Assembly (NCBI GenBank): GCA_013204555.1
Contig: JABMNO010000049.1
Coordinates: forward strand, 80,763 to 144,762
Direction of reading: 5' to 3'
Length of the DNA stretch: 64,000 nt
DNA from: Chloroflexota bacterium
Lineage (GTDB): Bacteria; Chloroflexota; Dehalococcoidia; Lucifugimonadales; Lucifugimonadaceae
Position numbers and translations under genes: made by a program
Notes under the pieces: model-generated
The model's database searches: none
What the model was told of the DNA's origin: nothing
Seen by the model: only the letters and a program-made list of their open reading frames with translations
Shown: positions 1-8,490 of the stretch, one piece after another
Position numbering within the stretch: position 1 is the first letter of the stretch
Layout of the letters: each line of letters opens with the position of its first letter

Positions 1-649
1 CGCTCACCGGGCCGGCGGCGTACAGGTCGACCCAGTTGAACTTCGACTCTTGTTTGTTGGTCCACGTCTGATCGTTGGTGGCTTCATCCATTTTGACGAT
101 CGATTCATCAAGATAGAGCGCCAGCGACGTTTCACTCTCACCTGCGTGGGCCGAACCGCCGGGCATTGGACCATCACGCCAGGTCTTCATGAACTCCTCG
201 TCAGCGAGGGTAAACTGCCACCAACTCCCCCACGAAACGATCGCATCAGTCTCAAGGATTACTCGTCTGGCAGCGAGTTCAAGAGGCGGCATGTTGGAGC
301 CGTGGCCGTTGACCATGATGATCTTCTTGAAGCCGTGGTAAGCGATGCTCTTCAGGACGTCGACCACGTACCGGATAAACGTTTCGTGATGGACCGTAAT
401 CGAGCCAGGGAAGTCCATCACATGCGTGGTGTAGCCATAGTGGATTGGCGGCATGACCAGCAGCCTGTCGGGTCGTCGTTTCGCCGTCTCGTGGGCTATC
501 GAACGCGCACTCCATGAGTCCATCTTCACCGGCAAATGTGGGCCGTGCTGCTCCGTCGTACCCACCGGGAGAATGGGAATGAGACCCTTTTCAACGGCCT
601 CATTGATCTCAGGCCAGGTCAGGTTTTCGTACTTGTACTTTGCGGCCAA
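1..649 (-). CDS. Creatininase-family amidohydrolase (3' end off the window)
   Basis: A minus-strand frame stays open from 649 to the left edge (about 216 codons). I chose the TTG at 649 because GGAG lies at 657-660 and the protein then begins like creatininase family members. Visible motifs are GTTEQHGPHLP near residues 30-40 (metal ligands Glu33 and His35), Asp44, NGHGSN near 114-119 and HAGESETS near 168-175. Members of this family (creatinine amidohydrolase, MftE, formamide hydrolases) are zinc or manganese amidohydrolases acting on cyclic or linear amides; the substrate cannot be told from the sequence. The N-terminal three quarters of the usual 240-260 aa is present and intact. It lies 74 bp downstream of the enolase-superfamily gene on the same strand and may be cotranscribed with it. 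Confidence 0.85.
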   Translation of the reverse strand, partial: MAAKYKYENLTWPEINEAVEKGLIPILPVGTTEQHGPHLPVKMDSWSARSIAHETAKRRPDRLLVMPPIHYGYTTHVMDFPGSITVHHETFIRYVVDVLKSIAYHGFKKIIMVNGHGSNMPPLELAARRVILETDAIVSWGSWWQFTLADEEFMKTWRDGPMPGGSAHAGESETSLALYLDESIVKMDEATNDQTWTNKQESKFNWVDLYAAGPVS

Positions 650-723
650 CTAACTACTCCTTGTGGTTTGGGGTGGTTTGGGTAACGTGAAATTTCTGAG
701 TCATCTGAGTCTAATAACTTCCT

Positions 724-1869
724 TCAGAGTCCATAATCATCAGCGCCTTTGCCGCGCTCCTTGATCGCATCTTCATCCAGTTCAATGCCCAGGCCAGGCT
801 TGTCCGGAATATCCAGTAGCCCATCTGCGTTGAGCATGAACGGATCGACAAGAATTCCATCGACATACGGTGCCGGGTACCAGAACTCGACATACTTTGA
901 GTCGGGCATAGACGCCGCAAGCTGGAGGTCGGCCGCCAGTCCAACAGCGGTATTCCAACCGTGCGTGATGACCTGCACGTTGTTGTCGTACGCCATCTGC
1001 CAGATGCGACGCGTCTCGGAGAGGCCTCCGCAGATCGTCTGATCGGGCTGCAATATGTCTACCGCCCGCTCGCGAATCCACGGCTCAAACGCCTGTCGTC
1101 GAGTCAGCACCTCACCACCTGAAATCGGCACTGGCGAGGACGCCGTAAGCGCTTTGTAGCCTTCAAGATCATCCGCGCGAAGTGGCTCCTCGAACCATTT
1201 GACGTTGTAGTCAGCCAGCATCCGTGCCGTCTCCATCGCCCACTTCAAACCGTTGTGCCAGTAGATGTCCGAACCACCTGCATCGACCATGATCTCGACA
1301 TCGTCACCGACCGCCTTGCGAGCAGCACTGACCAGTTCTCGATCTCGGTTGGCGTCAACGCGTCCAAACGTCCCCCATCCCATTTTGAACGCCCGGAAGT
1401 TCAACTCCATTCCAGCCTCAAGCTGACGGATCATCTGGTCCACCGGCCACTCAAACAACATCGACGCATATGGCTTGATCGTGTCAGTGAACCGACCGCC
1501 AAACAGGCGCGAAACCGACTGCCCCGTGGACTTTCCAAAGATGTCCCACAGCGCCTGATTCATAGCGCCGACGAAGTTGGTAATCGTCCCGCCACGCCCG
1601 TACCAGAACGTCCACTGATGAGCTCGCTCCGTAACAGCGTCAGGCTGTAGAGCATCCTCACCAATGAAATGCGGCGTTAGCACCTTCCGAGCAGCATCCG
1701 CTAGTTCCCATCGCGTGCCAGCGGTCCCCCAGCCAGAAATCCCCTCGTCGGTATCAACCTTCACCAGCGCCTGGTCGTAGCCCCACCACGAGGGATGAAT
1801 GGGCTTGCCAACCTTGAGTTCTGGGCGCTCGCTGGTAAGCGGAAAAACGGTAATCGCAGAAATCTTCAA
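724..1869 (-). CDS. Enolase-superfamily (mandelate racemase/MLE type) dehydratase, paralog 1
   Basis: About 381 aa, the normal length for the mandelate racemase subgroup, which abstracts an alpha-proton from a carboxylate using Mg2+; acid-sugar dehydration is the commonest reaction. The N-terminal capping domain is followed by a TIM barrel with metal ligands near Asp196 (VDAGGSD), the FEEP motif near 226-229 and Glu253 (SGGE). The QPDQ Asp near 276 and HGW His near 303 form the usual Asp-His dyad. The second-strand motif reads KMG at 162-164 rather than KxK, so the Lys pair is incomplete and His is probably the base. The TTG at 1869 is preferred over the upstream ATG at 1896 because GAGGA lies at 1878-1882 and the protein then starts at the first beta strand (KISAITVF). 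It is divergent from a nitroreductase gene. Confidence 0.88.
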   Translation of the reverse strand: MKISAITVFPLTSERPELKVGKPIHPSWWGYDQALVKVDTDEGISGWGTAGTRWELADAARKVLTPHFIGEDALQPDAVTERAHQWTFWYGRGGTITNFVGAMNQALWDIFGKSTGQSVSRLFGGRFTDTIKPYASMLFEWPVDQMIRQLEAGMELNFRAFKMGWGTFGRVDANRDRELVSAARKAVGDDVEIMVDAGGSDIYWHNGLKWAMETARMLADYNVKWFEEPLRADDLEGYKALTASSPVPISGGEVLTRRQAFEPWIRERAVDILQPDQTICGGLSETRRIWQMAYDNNVQVITHGWNTAVGLAADLQLAASMPDSKYVEFWYPAPYVDGILVDPFMLNADGLLDIPDKPGLGIELDEDAIKERGKGADDYGL

Positions 1870-1972
1870 CAGCACTGTCCTCACGAAATAGACCAACGCA
1901 TCTGAGGCGCGGAAATTACGCCCGGATGCATCGGGGTGTCAAGGAGTGTCAACGGCTACCCCTCCTGGTAAC

Positions 1973-2072
1973 TGTGGGGCTTGCCCCACACCACCGACCA
2001 CGCGACTCCGATCCCCGCCATGTTGGTACACACGTATCACCCAATTTCCGCGCATGGCCGGGCAAGCCCGGC
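1973..2072. repeat. Two short intergenic hairpins
   Basis: The spacer between the divergent dehydratase and nitroreductase genes contains two perfect short inverted repeats: TGTGGGGC/GCCCCACA at 1973-1990 with a 2-base loop, and GCCGGGC/GCCCGGC at 2057-2072, also with a 2-base loop. They resemble the REP-like palindromes found elsewhere in the window. No T-run follows, so I do not call them terminators. Confidence 0.45.
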
Positions 2073-2143
2073 GGCTACCTGGGGCGGTGGGCGGTGTACC
2101 CTGCCATCATCACGCAAACGCACACAGACCCGAGGCCCCCAAA

Positions 2144-2758
2144 ATGACATCAGACCCGAACGACCTCTTTTACGCCATTCACCACACACGCGCCATGCGC
2201 CGACTCAAGCCCGACCCTGTTCCCGATGACGTACTCAACAAACTCTTGGACGCAGCAAACCAGGGACCAACCGGCAGCAACAAGCAAAACGCACGTTGGA
2301 TAGTCGTCCGCGACCCAGGTCAGAAAGCGAAACTCGCGGAACTCAACCGCATTGCAGTAGACGCCTATATAGGAAATCCCGAGGATGTCGCACCAGATAT
2401 GCGAGGCATCGTTGGCGCGGTCATGTGGCAGCGTGACCACTGGGCGGAAATCCCCGCTCTACTGATCCCCTGTTTGGAATTCGAGCAGGCGCCGGTCGAC
2501 ACATGGGCGGCAGGCGCCGGTTCCGGCGGCTCAATCTGGCCCGGCGTGCAGAATCTTCTGCTCGCAGCACGTGCACTTGGACTCGGCGCGGTCATTACCA
2601 GCCTCGGCCTGTCGGACCGTCCGGCAGCGAAAAAAGTTCTGGGGCTACCCGATCTGGTTGAACCGTACGCGATGATTCCCGTCGGCTACCCCACCGGCAA
2701 CTTCGGCCCCGTAGCCCGCAAACCGCTCTCAGAGATAGTCCACTACGACCGCTGGTAG
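2144..2758 (+). CDS. Nitroreductase-family FMN oxidoreductase, paralog A
   Basis: A 204-aa protein with the nitroreductase fold: an N-terminal RAMRRLKPDPVPDD segment, the GSNKQNARW stretch that normally contacts FMN phosphate, the central LLLAARALGLGAVITS helix, and the C-terminal GYPTGNFGPVARKPL segment. These flavoenzymes use NAD(P)H to reduce nitro, quinone, halogenated or enone substrates; the actual substrate is unknown. The frame is open upstream to 1946, but the ATG at 2144 matches the start implied by the second paralog (9856-10446) and leaves the hairpin-bearing spacer non-coding. It is followed 36 bp later by an SDR gene and may be cotranscribed with it. Confidence 0.88.
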   Translation: MTSDPNDLFYAIHHTRAMRRLKPDPVPDDVLNKLLDAANQGPTGSNKQNARWIVVRDPGQKAKLAELNRIAVDAYIGNPEDVAPDMRGIVGAVMWQRDHWAEIPALLIPCLEFEQAPVDTWAAGAGSGGSIWPGVQNLLLAARALGLGAVITSLGLSDRPAAKKVLGLPDLVEPYAMIPVGYPTGNFGPVARKPLSEIVHYDRW

Positions 2759-2794
2759 GCTGTCGACCACCTCACTACCCAGATGGAGAACAAC

Positions 2795-3601
2795 ATGGCA
2801 GGACGACTCCAAGGCAAGATTGCGATTATCACCGGTGCAAGCCGCGGACTGGGCCAGTACTGCGCGGTTGAATACGCGAAAGATGGTGCGATCGTTGTAG
2901 TCGCAGCGCGCACTGAGCAGGTTCAGAATGAAGCACTTCCCGGAACAATTCACGACACCGCACGAATGGTGGAAGAGGCTGGCGGCGAGGCATTTCCGGT
3001 CGTCTGCAACGTTGGCAGTACCGACTCAATTCAGGCGATGGTCGATACCATCCTCGAAAAGTACGGTCGCATCGACGTACTCATGAACAACGCGGCCGTT
3101 CAGCCGCCCGGATTCATGCACACCATCCAGCCGCGCCACTGGGAGTTGGAGTTCCGCATCAACGTCCACGGCCCATTCCACTGCTCACGCGCCGTGCTGC
3201 CAGCGATGACCGAGCAAGGCAGCGGGAACATCATCAACATCTCATCCGTCGCAGCCGACCGCCGCAGTTCCCACTATGGCGCCACAAAAGCGGCCATCGA
3301 GGCGCTCACCATAGGCATGGCGAAAGATGTAAAAGACGATGGCATCGCGGTCAACGCCCTAAAGCCAGTCGGAGCGATCGACACTCCCGGCGTCCGCTTC
3401 GGCCGAGCCCCCGGCCAGATCGGCGGAGACACACCACTCCCACCCATGCCACCATCCGACAGCTACGTTGAAGCAGCGGTCCTAGTCGCCATGCAATCAG
3501 TCGACACCTGCACCGGCGGTATCTTCAACGACGTAGAAGCAGTCCAACGCTTCGCCGATGCGGAAACAAAGGCAAGGCTGTTGAAAATTCAGCCGGTCTA
3601 A
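2795..3601 (+). CDS. Short-chain dehydrogenase/reductase (SDR)
   Basis: A 268-aa classical SDR. TGASRGLG at about 13-20 is the nucleotide-binding glycine motif, NNAA at about 98-101 is the structural motif, ISS near 149-151 supplies the catalytic Ser, and YGATK at 161-165 is the catalytic Tyr-Lys pair. The start at 2795 is chosen over an in-frame ATG at 2783 because GGAGAA lies 6 bases before it. It oxidises or reduces an alcohol/carbonyl with NAD(P); the substrate is unknown. It sits just downstream of nitroreductase A on the same strand. Confidence 0.9.
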   Translation: MAGRLQGKIAIITGASRGLGQYCAVEYAKDGAIVVVAARTEQVQNEALPGTIHDTARMVEEAGGEAFPVVCNVGSTDSIQAMVDTILEKYGRIDVLMNNAAVQPPGFMHTIQPRHWELEFRINVHGPFHCSRAVLPAMTEQGSGNIINISSVAADRRSSHYGATKAAIEALTIGMAKDVKDDGIAVNALKPVGAIDTPGVRFGRAPGQIGGDTPLPPMPPSDSYVEAAVLVAMQSVDTCTGGIFNDVEAVQRFADAETKARLLKIQPV

Positions 3602-3925
3602 GCACGTCGATCGATCACCGTAGGGGCAGGCCCCCGTACCTGTCCGCTTCGTGTGCCACACCGCTGCCGCCAAAACCGCCGTCCCTGCGGAAGCAGGGAC
3701 CCACGCTTCCCCCTCTCCCATTTCGGGAAAAGGCTGGAGTGAGGGTGCTGCTGAACTTGTGGGTTTTGGTCAAAAGAACGTCCCATCAGGACCGCTCTCG
3801 AAGATGAGATTCTCACGTCGGTCGCGGAGCCTTCCTCCTCAGGCCGACGCCGTAATATGGCCGCGAACATGGAGTCTTCCGCCCCCTCACATTCCGGGAG
3901 AGGGCTGGGGTGAGGGCGCTTTAAT
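3602..3925. repeat. Gene-free spacer with REP-like repeats
   Basis: No gene is visible in this convergent spacer. It holds a perfect hairpin GTCCCTGC-GGAA-GCAGGGAC at 3681-3700. Two related copies of a dispersed element follow, at 3709-3747 and 3882-3920, each reading CCCCCTC(T/A)C...GGG then GGCTGGxGTGAGGG. A degenerate copy of the GTAGGGGCA palindrome seen at 16627 lies near 3620. Confidence 0.6.
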
Positions 3926-4600
3926 CTACCGCCGCTCCCGGCGCTGGACCGGCCTGAACGGGTGCGCCCAGGATGCCAGACTGCGCGGTCTGCGGGACTG
4001 GACCCACAGGCTCCCTCGACCGGAAAAGCGCATTATCAACTGGTCGGAAAAGAGGAATGATCCCAGGCTGCGCGCTCTGGTAATGCTGTAGCTCAGATAG
4101 GCATCCCAGGCAACGGCCATGCCGTTGTCCACGATGTACTCGCCATCAATATCGATTCTCTCAATTCCACCGTACGCGTTGAAGAAGAGAAGGCCATCGC
4201 CTGTTGCCCGCAGCACAAACATGCCCTCGTTGAACAGGCCGCTCAGACCCTGGAAGTTACTGCTCAGTTGCACACCGGGGTGGGAGGCAAGGTATGCGCC
4301 CTTCTCAAGAAGCAGCTCTTTGCCCGTCATCTGGTGAGCCACAATATCGCCCGGCTGAGGCGGGGTGAGCCCCAGTGTGCCCGGCTCGTTGATCGCCTCA
4401 TACGTGTTCTGAAAGAAACTCTCGCCCGTGAGCGCGGTCCGCGATAGTCCGGCCAATATGCCGCCGCGGGTGCTGGTCTGGATTTGAAGGCCGGGACTCA
4501 TCCAGGCCATCGCTCCAGCCTCCGTAACAACGCTCTCACCTGGATTCAGCGTCAGTTCCAGATAGGCGTAAGTGGGTTGGGCTTCAATCGTGTAGTCCAT
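3926..4600 (-). CDS. AIM24-family protein, copy 1
   Basis: A 224-aa AIM24 (TIGR00266/DUF124) beta-sandwich protein. The family signature is present: an N-terminal beta strand followed by NPGESVVTEAGAMAWM near residues 19-34, GESFFQNTY near 60, the GAYLASHPGVQL strand, and FSGRGSLWVQSR near 192-203. AIM24 is named for a mitochondrial inheritance phenotype in yeast; the bacterial role is unknown. It is the last of three tandem AIM24 genes, 14 bp after the preceding one. The C-terminal 20 residues are basic and differ from the other two copies. Confidence 0.88.
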   Translation of the reverse strand: MDYTIEAQPTYAYLELTLNPGESVVTEAGAMAWMSPGLQIQTSTRGGILAGLSRTALTGESFFQNTYEAINEPGTLGLTPPQPGDIVAHQMTGKELLLEKGAYLASHPGVQLSSNFQGLSGLFNEGMFVLRATGDGLLFFNAYGGIERIDIDGEYIVDNGMAVAWDAYLSYSITRARSLGSFLFSDQLIMRFSGRGSLWVQSRRPRSLASWAHPFRPVQRRERR

Positions 4601-4614
4601 GGTAGTTGCCCTGC

Positions 4615-5322
4615 CTATCCCTCTCGCCGCGGTGGAAGCATGCCGCCCAGACTTTGGCCGAACTCGTCAGGGTTATGGCTCTGCACGTAGACACGACCGC
4701 GCCCAGAAAACTTCAATACCAGCCCTTCACCCGCGAGAAACGACTGTATAAAGCTGCCCGATGCTTTGCCTATTGAATAGCTCAGAGTCTCCTCGAAAGC
4801 GACAACGTGGCCGGTATCGACCGTGAAATTGCCGTCAACTTCGATCACGCTCAACTTTCCAAACGCCGTCACCACCAGTGGCCCTTCGCCGGTGACGCCC
4901 ATGAATGACAGCGACTCACCAGAGAGCATCCCACCGATTCCCTGGAATGAGGTGTCGAGTTCAAGGCTTCTGGATGAGGCGAGATACGAACCTCCGGTGC
5001 AGAGCCAGCGTGCGCTGCCATCGAGGTCGATCTTCCGGATCTCGCCCTGGTGCGTTGGAGCAAGTCCAACCTCACCGGGCCGTCCATCGGCGCTGCGATA
5101 TGTGGAGAGAAAAATGCTCTCACCCGCCAGGCTGCGGCCAATTCCGCCCCCAATGGCACCCATGAGACCGCCGCCGCCCTTGCCGCCACGGGTGGTTACT
5201 TCGATATCGATATTGGTCGACGCGCGAAACATTGCGCCGGACTCGGAGACAAACTGCTCCTCGCCCTCAAGGCCCACCAGCACCCAGGAGAATGCGCCTC
5301 TGTCTTCTACGTGAACGTCCAT
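4615..5322 (-). CDS. AIM24-family protein, copy 2
   Basis: A 235-aa AIM24-family beta-sandwich protein with EEQFVSESGAMFRAS near residues 21-35, a Gly-rich loop (GGKGGGGLMGAIGGGIG) near 46-62, GESIFLSTY, and FSGRGRVYVQSHNP near the C terminus. The Gly-rich loop is longer and more hydrophobic than in the two flanking copies. Middle gene of the three-gene tandem array, 24 bp downstream of copy 3 and 14 bp upstream of copy 1. The biochemical function of the family is not established. Confidence 0.88.
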   Translation of the reverse strand: MDVHVEDRGAFSWVLVGLEGEEQFVSESGAMFRASTNIDIEVTTRGGKGGGGLMGAIGGGIGRSLAGESIFLSTYRSADGRPGEVGLAPTHQGEIRKIDLDGSARWLCTGGSYLASSRSLELDTSFQGIGGMLSGESLSFMGVTGEGPLVVTAFGKLSVIEVDGNFTVDTGHVVAFEETLSYSIGKASGSFIQSFLAGEGLVLKFSGRGRVYVQSHNPDEFGQSLGGMLPPRREG

Positions 5323-5346
5323 GTTTTCCTCAATCGCCTTCGGCGG

Positions 5347-6003
5347 CTAGCGGTACATGCCACCGAGCCACCTGGCGACCCCGCCAAGCGTTCTCGTCTG
5401 TATATAAACGGTGCCAGTACCCGTGAAGTTGAGCACAATGCCTTCACCAGAGAGGATCGTCGACTTGGCTCCGCCAATCGTCGTCACGTTGTACTTCAGA
5501 CCCGGATCCCAGGCCACGGCATGACCGGTATCAACCGTTAGCGCACCGTCAACCTGCTTCTCGATAATTGCCCCGTACGCGTTGAAGAAGAGGTCCCCTT
5601 CGCCGCTGACTTCAATCGTGAAGGCTCCCTCGCCAGAGAAGATTGCTGGCAGGCTCACGAACTTTGTCTTGAGCGTGATGCCCGGCGTGGCGGCCAGGAA
5701 TGAGCCGGCGGTGAGTACGAAGGTGTCACCCGAAATCTTGCGGTGCATGATCATGCCGGGGCGATCTGGCGAGAACGTGACGCTGCCCCCGGTTGGATGA
5801 CTGTACTCGCCGACGAACAGCGACTCGCCACCCACGACTTTCCGAATCAGTGCCTTGCCCAGGCCGCCAATGAGCTTGCTCTTCAGCTCCGTACCGTCAC
5901 TCATGAACGCCATGGAACCTGACTCAGCCAGAAACGACTCGCCCGGCTCCAATCCAACGGTCAACTGACCGAAGTCTGGATTCCCTTCAATATCAAACTG
6001 CAT
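5347..6003 (-). CDS. AIM24-family protein, copy 3
   Basis: A 218-aa AIM24-family protein with EPGESFLAESGSMAFMS near 16-32, GESLFVGEYSHP near 60 and FTGTGTVYIQTR near 200. The first gene of the tandem AIM24 array. The start at 6003 (MQFDIEGNPDF) aligns with copies 1 and 2 and has AGGCGG a few bases upstream; an in-frame ATG at 6027 would add eight unmatched residues. No signal peptide or transmembrane helix is visible, so the three proteins should be cytoplasmic or peripheral. Confidence 0.88.
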   Translation of the reverse strand: MQFDIEGNPDFGQLTVGLEPGESFLAESGSMAFMSDGTELKSKLIGGLGKALIRKVVGGESLFVGEYSHPTGGSVTFSPDRPGMIMHRKISGDTFVLTAGSFLAATPGITLKTKFVSLPAIFSGEGAFTIEVSGEGDLFFNAYGAIIEKQVDGALTVDTGHAVAWDPGLKYNVTTIGGAKSTILSGEGIVLNFTGTGTVYIQTRTLGGVARWLGGMYR

Positions 6004-6236
6004 AGACCGCCTGTTGAAGCTTTCCAATCAGATGTGACAACCAGACTCAACCTCGCGCCGGCTGCGCTACGAGATAACGGATTCACCGATTAGGCGTAAC
6101 CGCGGCAGTAGATCAGATTTGGCGCGCGAGTACAAGTTGAAGCCTTGTCCAATGACACATGAGTCTGAAGCAGCGGGCTTATTCCCACGCACAGGTGAGT
6201 CTGTAGGGTCCGCTCAGGAGTTGGGATCATCGGAGG

Positions 6237-6734
6237 ATGATTGTGACATTACAGACTCAAGGACTCCAGTCGCTGGAGCAGGTTCAAGCCTTCTTCGTCG
6301 GTGCCGTCAGCGTCGAATTCGAGGCTCATGACCGCTCCGCTGAAGACATCACGAACCTCTCCAACATGGACCGATTACTTGGCGTGCTCTCCGGCCTCGC
6401 AACACGCAACCTATGCGAACGGGCGAGGTCCGCCTGAGGCGGATTTGGCGATCCACGTTATGAGCGGCTGGCAAACATCTCCAACGGCCACCTCGGCTTC
6501 ACGTTGAACGTCTTACCGCCCTATCGGAATTACCAACGACCATGCTTCTTCCCCGAGGAGTCGATCGACGCGAAGGGGCGCCTCCGCTAGAAGTACCGCT
6601 ACGACGACATGATGACCCCGTATGAAAAGCTCAGATCACTGCAAAACGCAGGATTATTCCTCAAACGGGGAGTGAGCTTCGCACAGCTGGACGAATTCGC
6701 ACACGCCATCAGCGACAACGAAGCCGCCGTTCAG
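6237..6734 (+). pseudogene. Decayed integrase-core (DDE) transposase
   Basis: One reading frame carries the N-terminal segment typical of an integrase-core transposase (LQSLEQVQAFF...FEAHDRSAED, 6250-6340) and, without change of frame, its C-terminal end (YRNYQRPCFFP, AKGRLR, YRYDDMMTPYEKLRSL, FLKRGVSFAQLDEFAH, SDNEAA, up to about 6734). The central catalytic domain of roughly 250 codons is missing, and in-frame stops interrupt the remnant at 6435 (TGA) and 6591 (TAG). The element is therefore inactive. No clear terminal inverted repeats were found. The fragment fused downstream in the same frame (to 7112) has no recognisable domain. Confidence 0.72.
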
Positions 6735-7112
6735 ACTCATCTCCGGATTGGAAACAACTCCAACCGTTGGTCAATTGACGCCTACCTCCAACAGGCACAT
6801 TCCGAGGAACTTGGCTTCCGATATCACGGAGAGAGACCTGGTGCTGACCTCCGTGCAACGATGCCTCTTTCCAGATCTGAAGCGACGAATTTCTGGATAG
6901 AAGTAAATTCAGGTCGACTTCGGATTATCGAGAATGGAAACAGCGTAGAAGTTCGTCGAAGATTCGATTTCACACCAGGCTTCGAACCACAGGACTCGAT
7001 CGACAAGTACGCGGAGATCATATTCACCTACCCGGGCGAGATTTCTTCACGCACCCCCAATAAAGCACTGCAGGGCCAACTATTAGGTTGGGCTGATTCT
7101 CGTTGGAGATGA
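6735..7112 (+). other. Open frame continuing from the transposase remnant
   Basis: The frame of the transposase C-terminus continues for about 125 codons to a stop at 7112. The text (for example LGFRYHGERPGADLRA, FWIEVNSGRLRIIENGN) has protein-like composition but I recognise no domain. It may be the 3' end of a gene into which the element inserted, or a chance open frame. The gene on the opposite strand ends at 7145, so there is no overlap with it. Confidence 0.25.
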
Positions 7113-7144
7113 AGCCTGTGTTTCCCGTGCCCGCATGGCAGATG

Positions 7145-8071
7145 CTAGAACTCCAGTCCGACCTTTACGACGCCTTCCTCACGGGCCTGCGCAACATCAA
7201 ACGCATGCTGCGTCTCCGTGCCGGGGAAGCGGTGCGAGATTATGGGGCCAACATCGATCTGACCCGACACGATCCAATCCAACGCCTGAGCGAAACTCGC
7301 CAGCCCCGGCTCGTCCTGGGCGCCAAGTCGGGTGAACGCCGACACACGCTTCCTGAACCACGTATCGAAGTCAAATAGAACCTTCCCTTTGCCCTCTGGC
7401 AGGCCAAAAAGTACCACCTGACCCTCGTCCCGAGCCACATGGAACGACTGGCTGAGTGTAGGCGTACTACCCACCGCTTCAATCACCAGGTCGGCACCCT
7501 TGCCGCCTGTCAGGTCCATAACGGCTTGCGTGGCCGCATCACCCGTCACGTCTATCGTTGAGTCAACGCCGTATTGCCGTCCAAGTTCGCGTCGGTGAGC
7601 CACCGGCTCGATGGAAATTACGCGTTCTACGCCCATCCGCTTCAACACGAAATCCCAGAACAGACCTGCGCTGCCCTGGCCCATTACCACCGCAGTCTGT
7701 CCGAAAACTTGCGGGAGATTCATCGCTGCAAAGATCACGGTGCCCAACTGCTGGGCGAGCGATATCTCCCCGGCGTCTCCCGTATTCGGCAGCTTTAGCA
7801 GATGCGGAGCATCGACCGCCTGATAGCGAGCAAACCCAAACGAGTTCCAGATGTGCGGCACGGCAAGCACGCGATCTCCCGCCGAAAAGCTGTCTGAGCG
7901 AGAGTCGATAACCCTCCCGACACCCTCATGTCCCGGATATCCCGGCGCAAGCGGCCACTCATCCACATTCCAGCCCATATTGACAATGTGAAGATCGCTC
8001 CCGCAGATTGAGGCGATTTCATACTGCACCAGCGCATCATCCGGCTTCATCTCCGGGTAAGGCGCATCCAC
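7145..8071 (-). CDS. Zinc-type medium-chain alcohol/polyol dehydrogenase (start uncertain)
   Basis: An MDR dehydrogenase of 308 aa from the GTG at 8071. It has SICGSDLH (catalytic-Zn Cys near 23), GYPGHEGVG (GHE near 47-49) and a Rossmann domain with MGQGSAGL near 130-137 followed by GADLVIEAVG. The structural-zinc four-Cys lobe is absent. The family normally has about 20-30 more N-terminal residues. The frame does stay open upstream to a stop at 8180-8182 and reads like the missing strand (VAKGRWEIVDAPYPEM), but this stretch has no ATG, GTG or TTG. Either an unusual start codon is used, or the gene is 5'-damaged, or there is a sequence error. NAD(P)-dependent oxidation of an alcohol or sugar acid is likely. 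Confidence 0.75.
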   Translation of the reverse strand: MDAPYPEMKPDDALVQYEIASICGSDLHIVNMGWNVDEWPLAPGYPGHEGVGRVIDSRSDSFSAGDRVLAVPHIWNSFGFARYQAVDAPHLLKLPNTGDAGEISLAQQLGTVIFAAMNLPQVFGQTAVVMGQGSAGLFWDFVLKRMGVERVISIEPVAHRRELGRQYGVDSTIDVTGDAATQAVMDLTGGKGADLVIEAVGSTPTLSQSFHVARDEGQVVLFGLPEGKGKVLFDFDTWFRKRVSAFTRLGAQDEPGLASFAQALDWIVSGQIDVGPIISHRFPGTETQHAFDVAQAREEGVVKVGLEF

Positions 8072-8490
8072 AATCTCCCACCGGCCTTTAGCGACCGATT
8101 GAGCGGCTACATTGATCTGTTGTGTCTCAGGCAGTGTTCTTATTCCTGTATCTGTGTGGGGAGTCCACCGTCGCCACCTTTAGGTCGACTCAGGATAGCG
8201 GCGGATTTCCTCTCTGGCTTTATCGATCAGATGTTAGAGGCAGCGGCTGGCCATAGGAATGCCTGTGGCAGCGCGCCGAAGCAAGTTTGTCCGCCAACCA
8301 GTCGAATATTCCGAATCACTGTTTTCCGATCCTCAACGGATGCGGCTATGTCAATATGACTCTGTACACGCCCGGTAGGCATATACGGGGATACTAAACC
8401 AAATAAAGCGTTGGGGTGCGCTAGGCGATAATAATTTCACCTGGCTTCTTCGGCATCTCCACCCCCCCCCCGGGGTCAGCTATGCGGCCG
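8072..8490. other. Spacer with an open 5' extension, a 51-codon frame and a C-run
   Basis: This spacer holds the startless 5' extension of the MDR frame (8072-8179, minus strand). A 51-codon minus-strand frame runs 8227-8382 (MPTGRVQSHIDIAAS... ending LWPAAASNI); it has no ribosome site and I recognise no family, so it may be a gene remnant. A run of about ten C residues followed by GGGG lies near 8462-8475. No promoter or terminator is evident. Confidence 0.3.
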
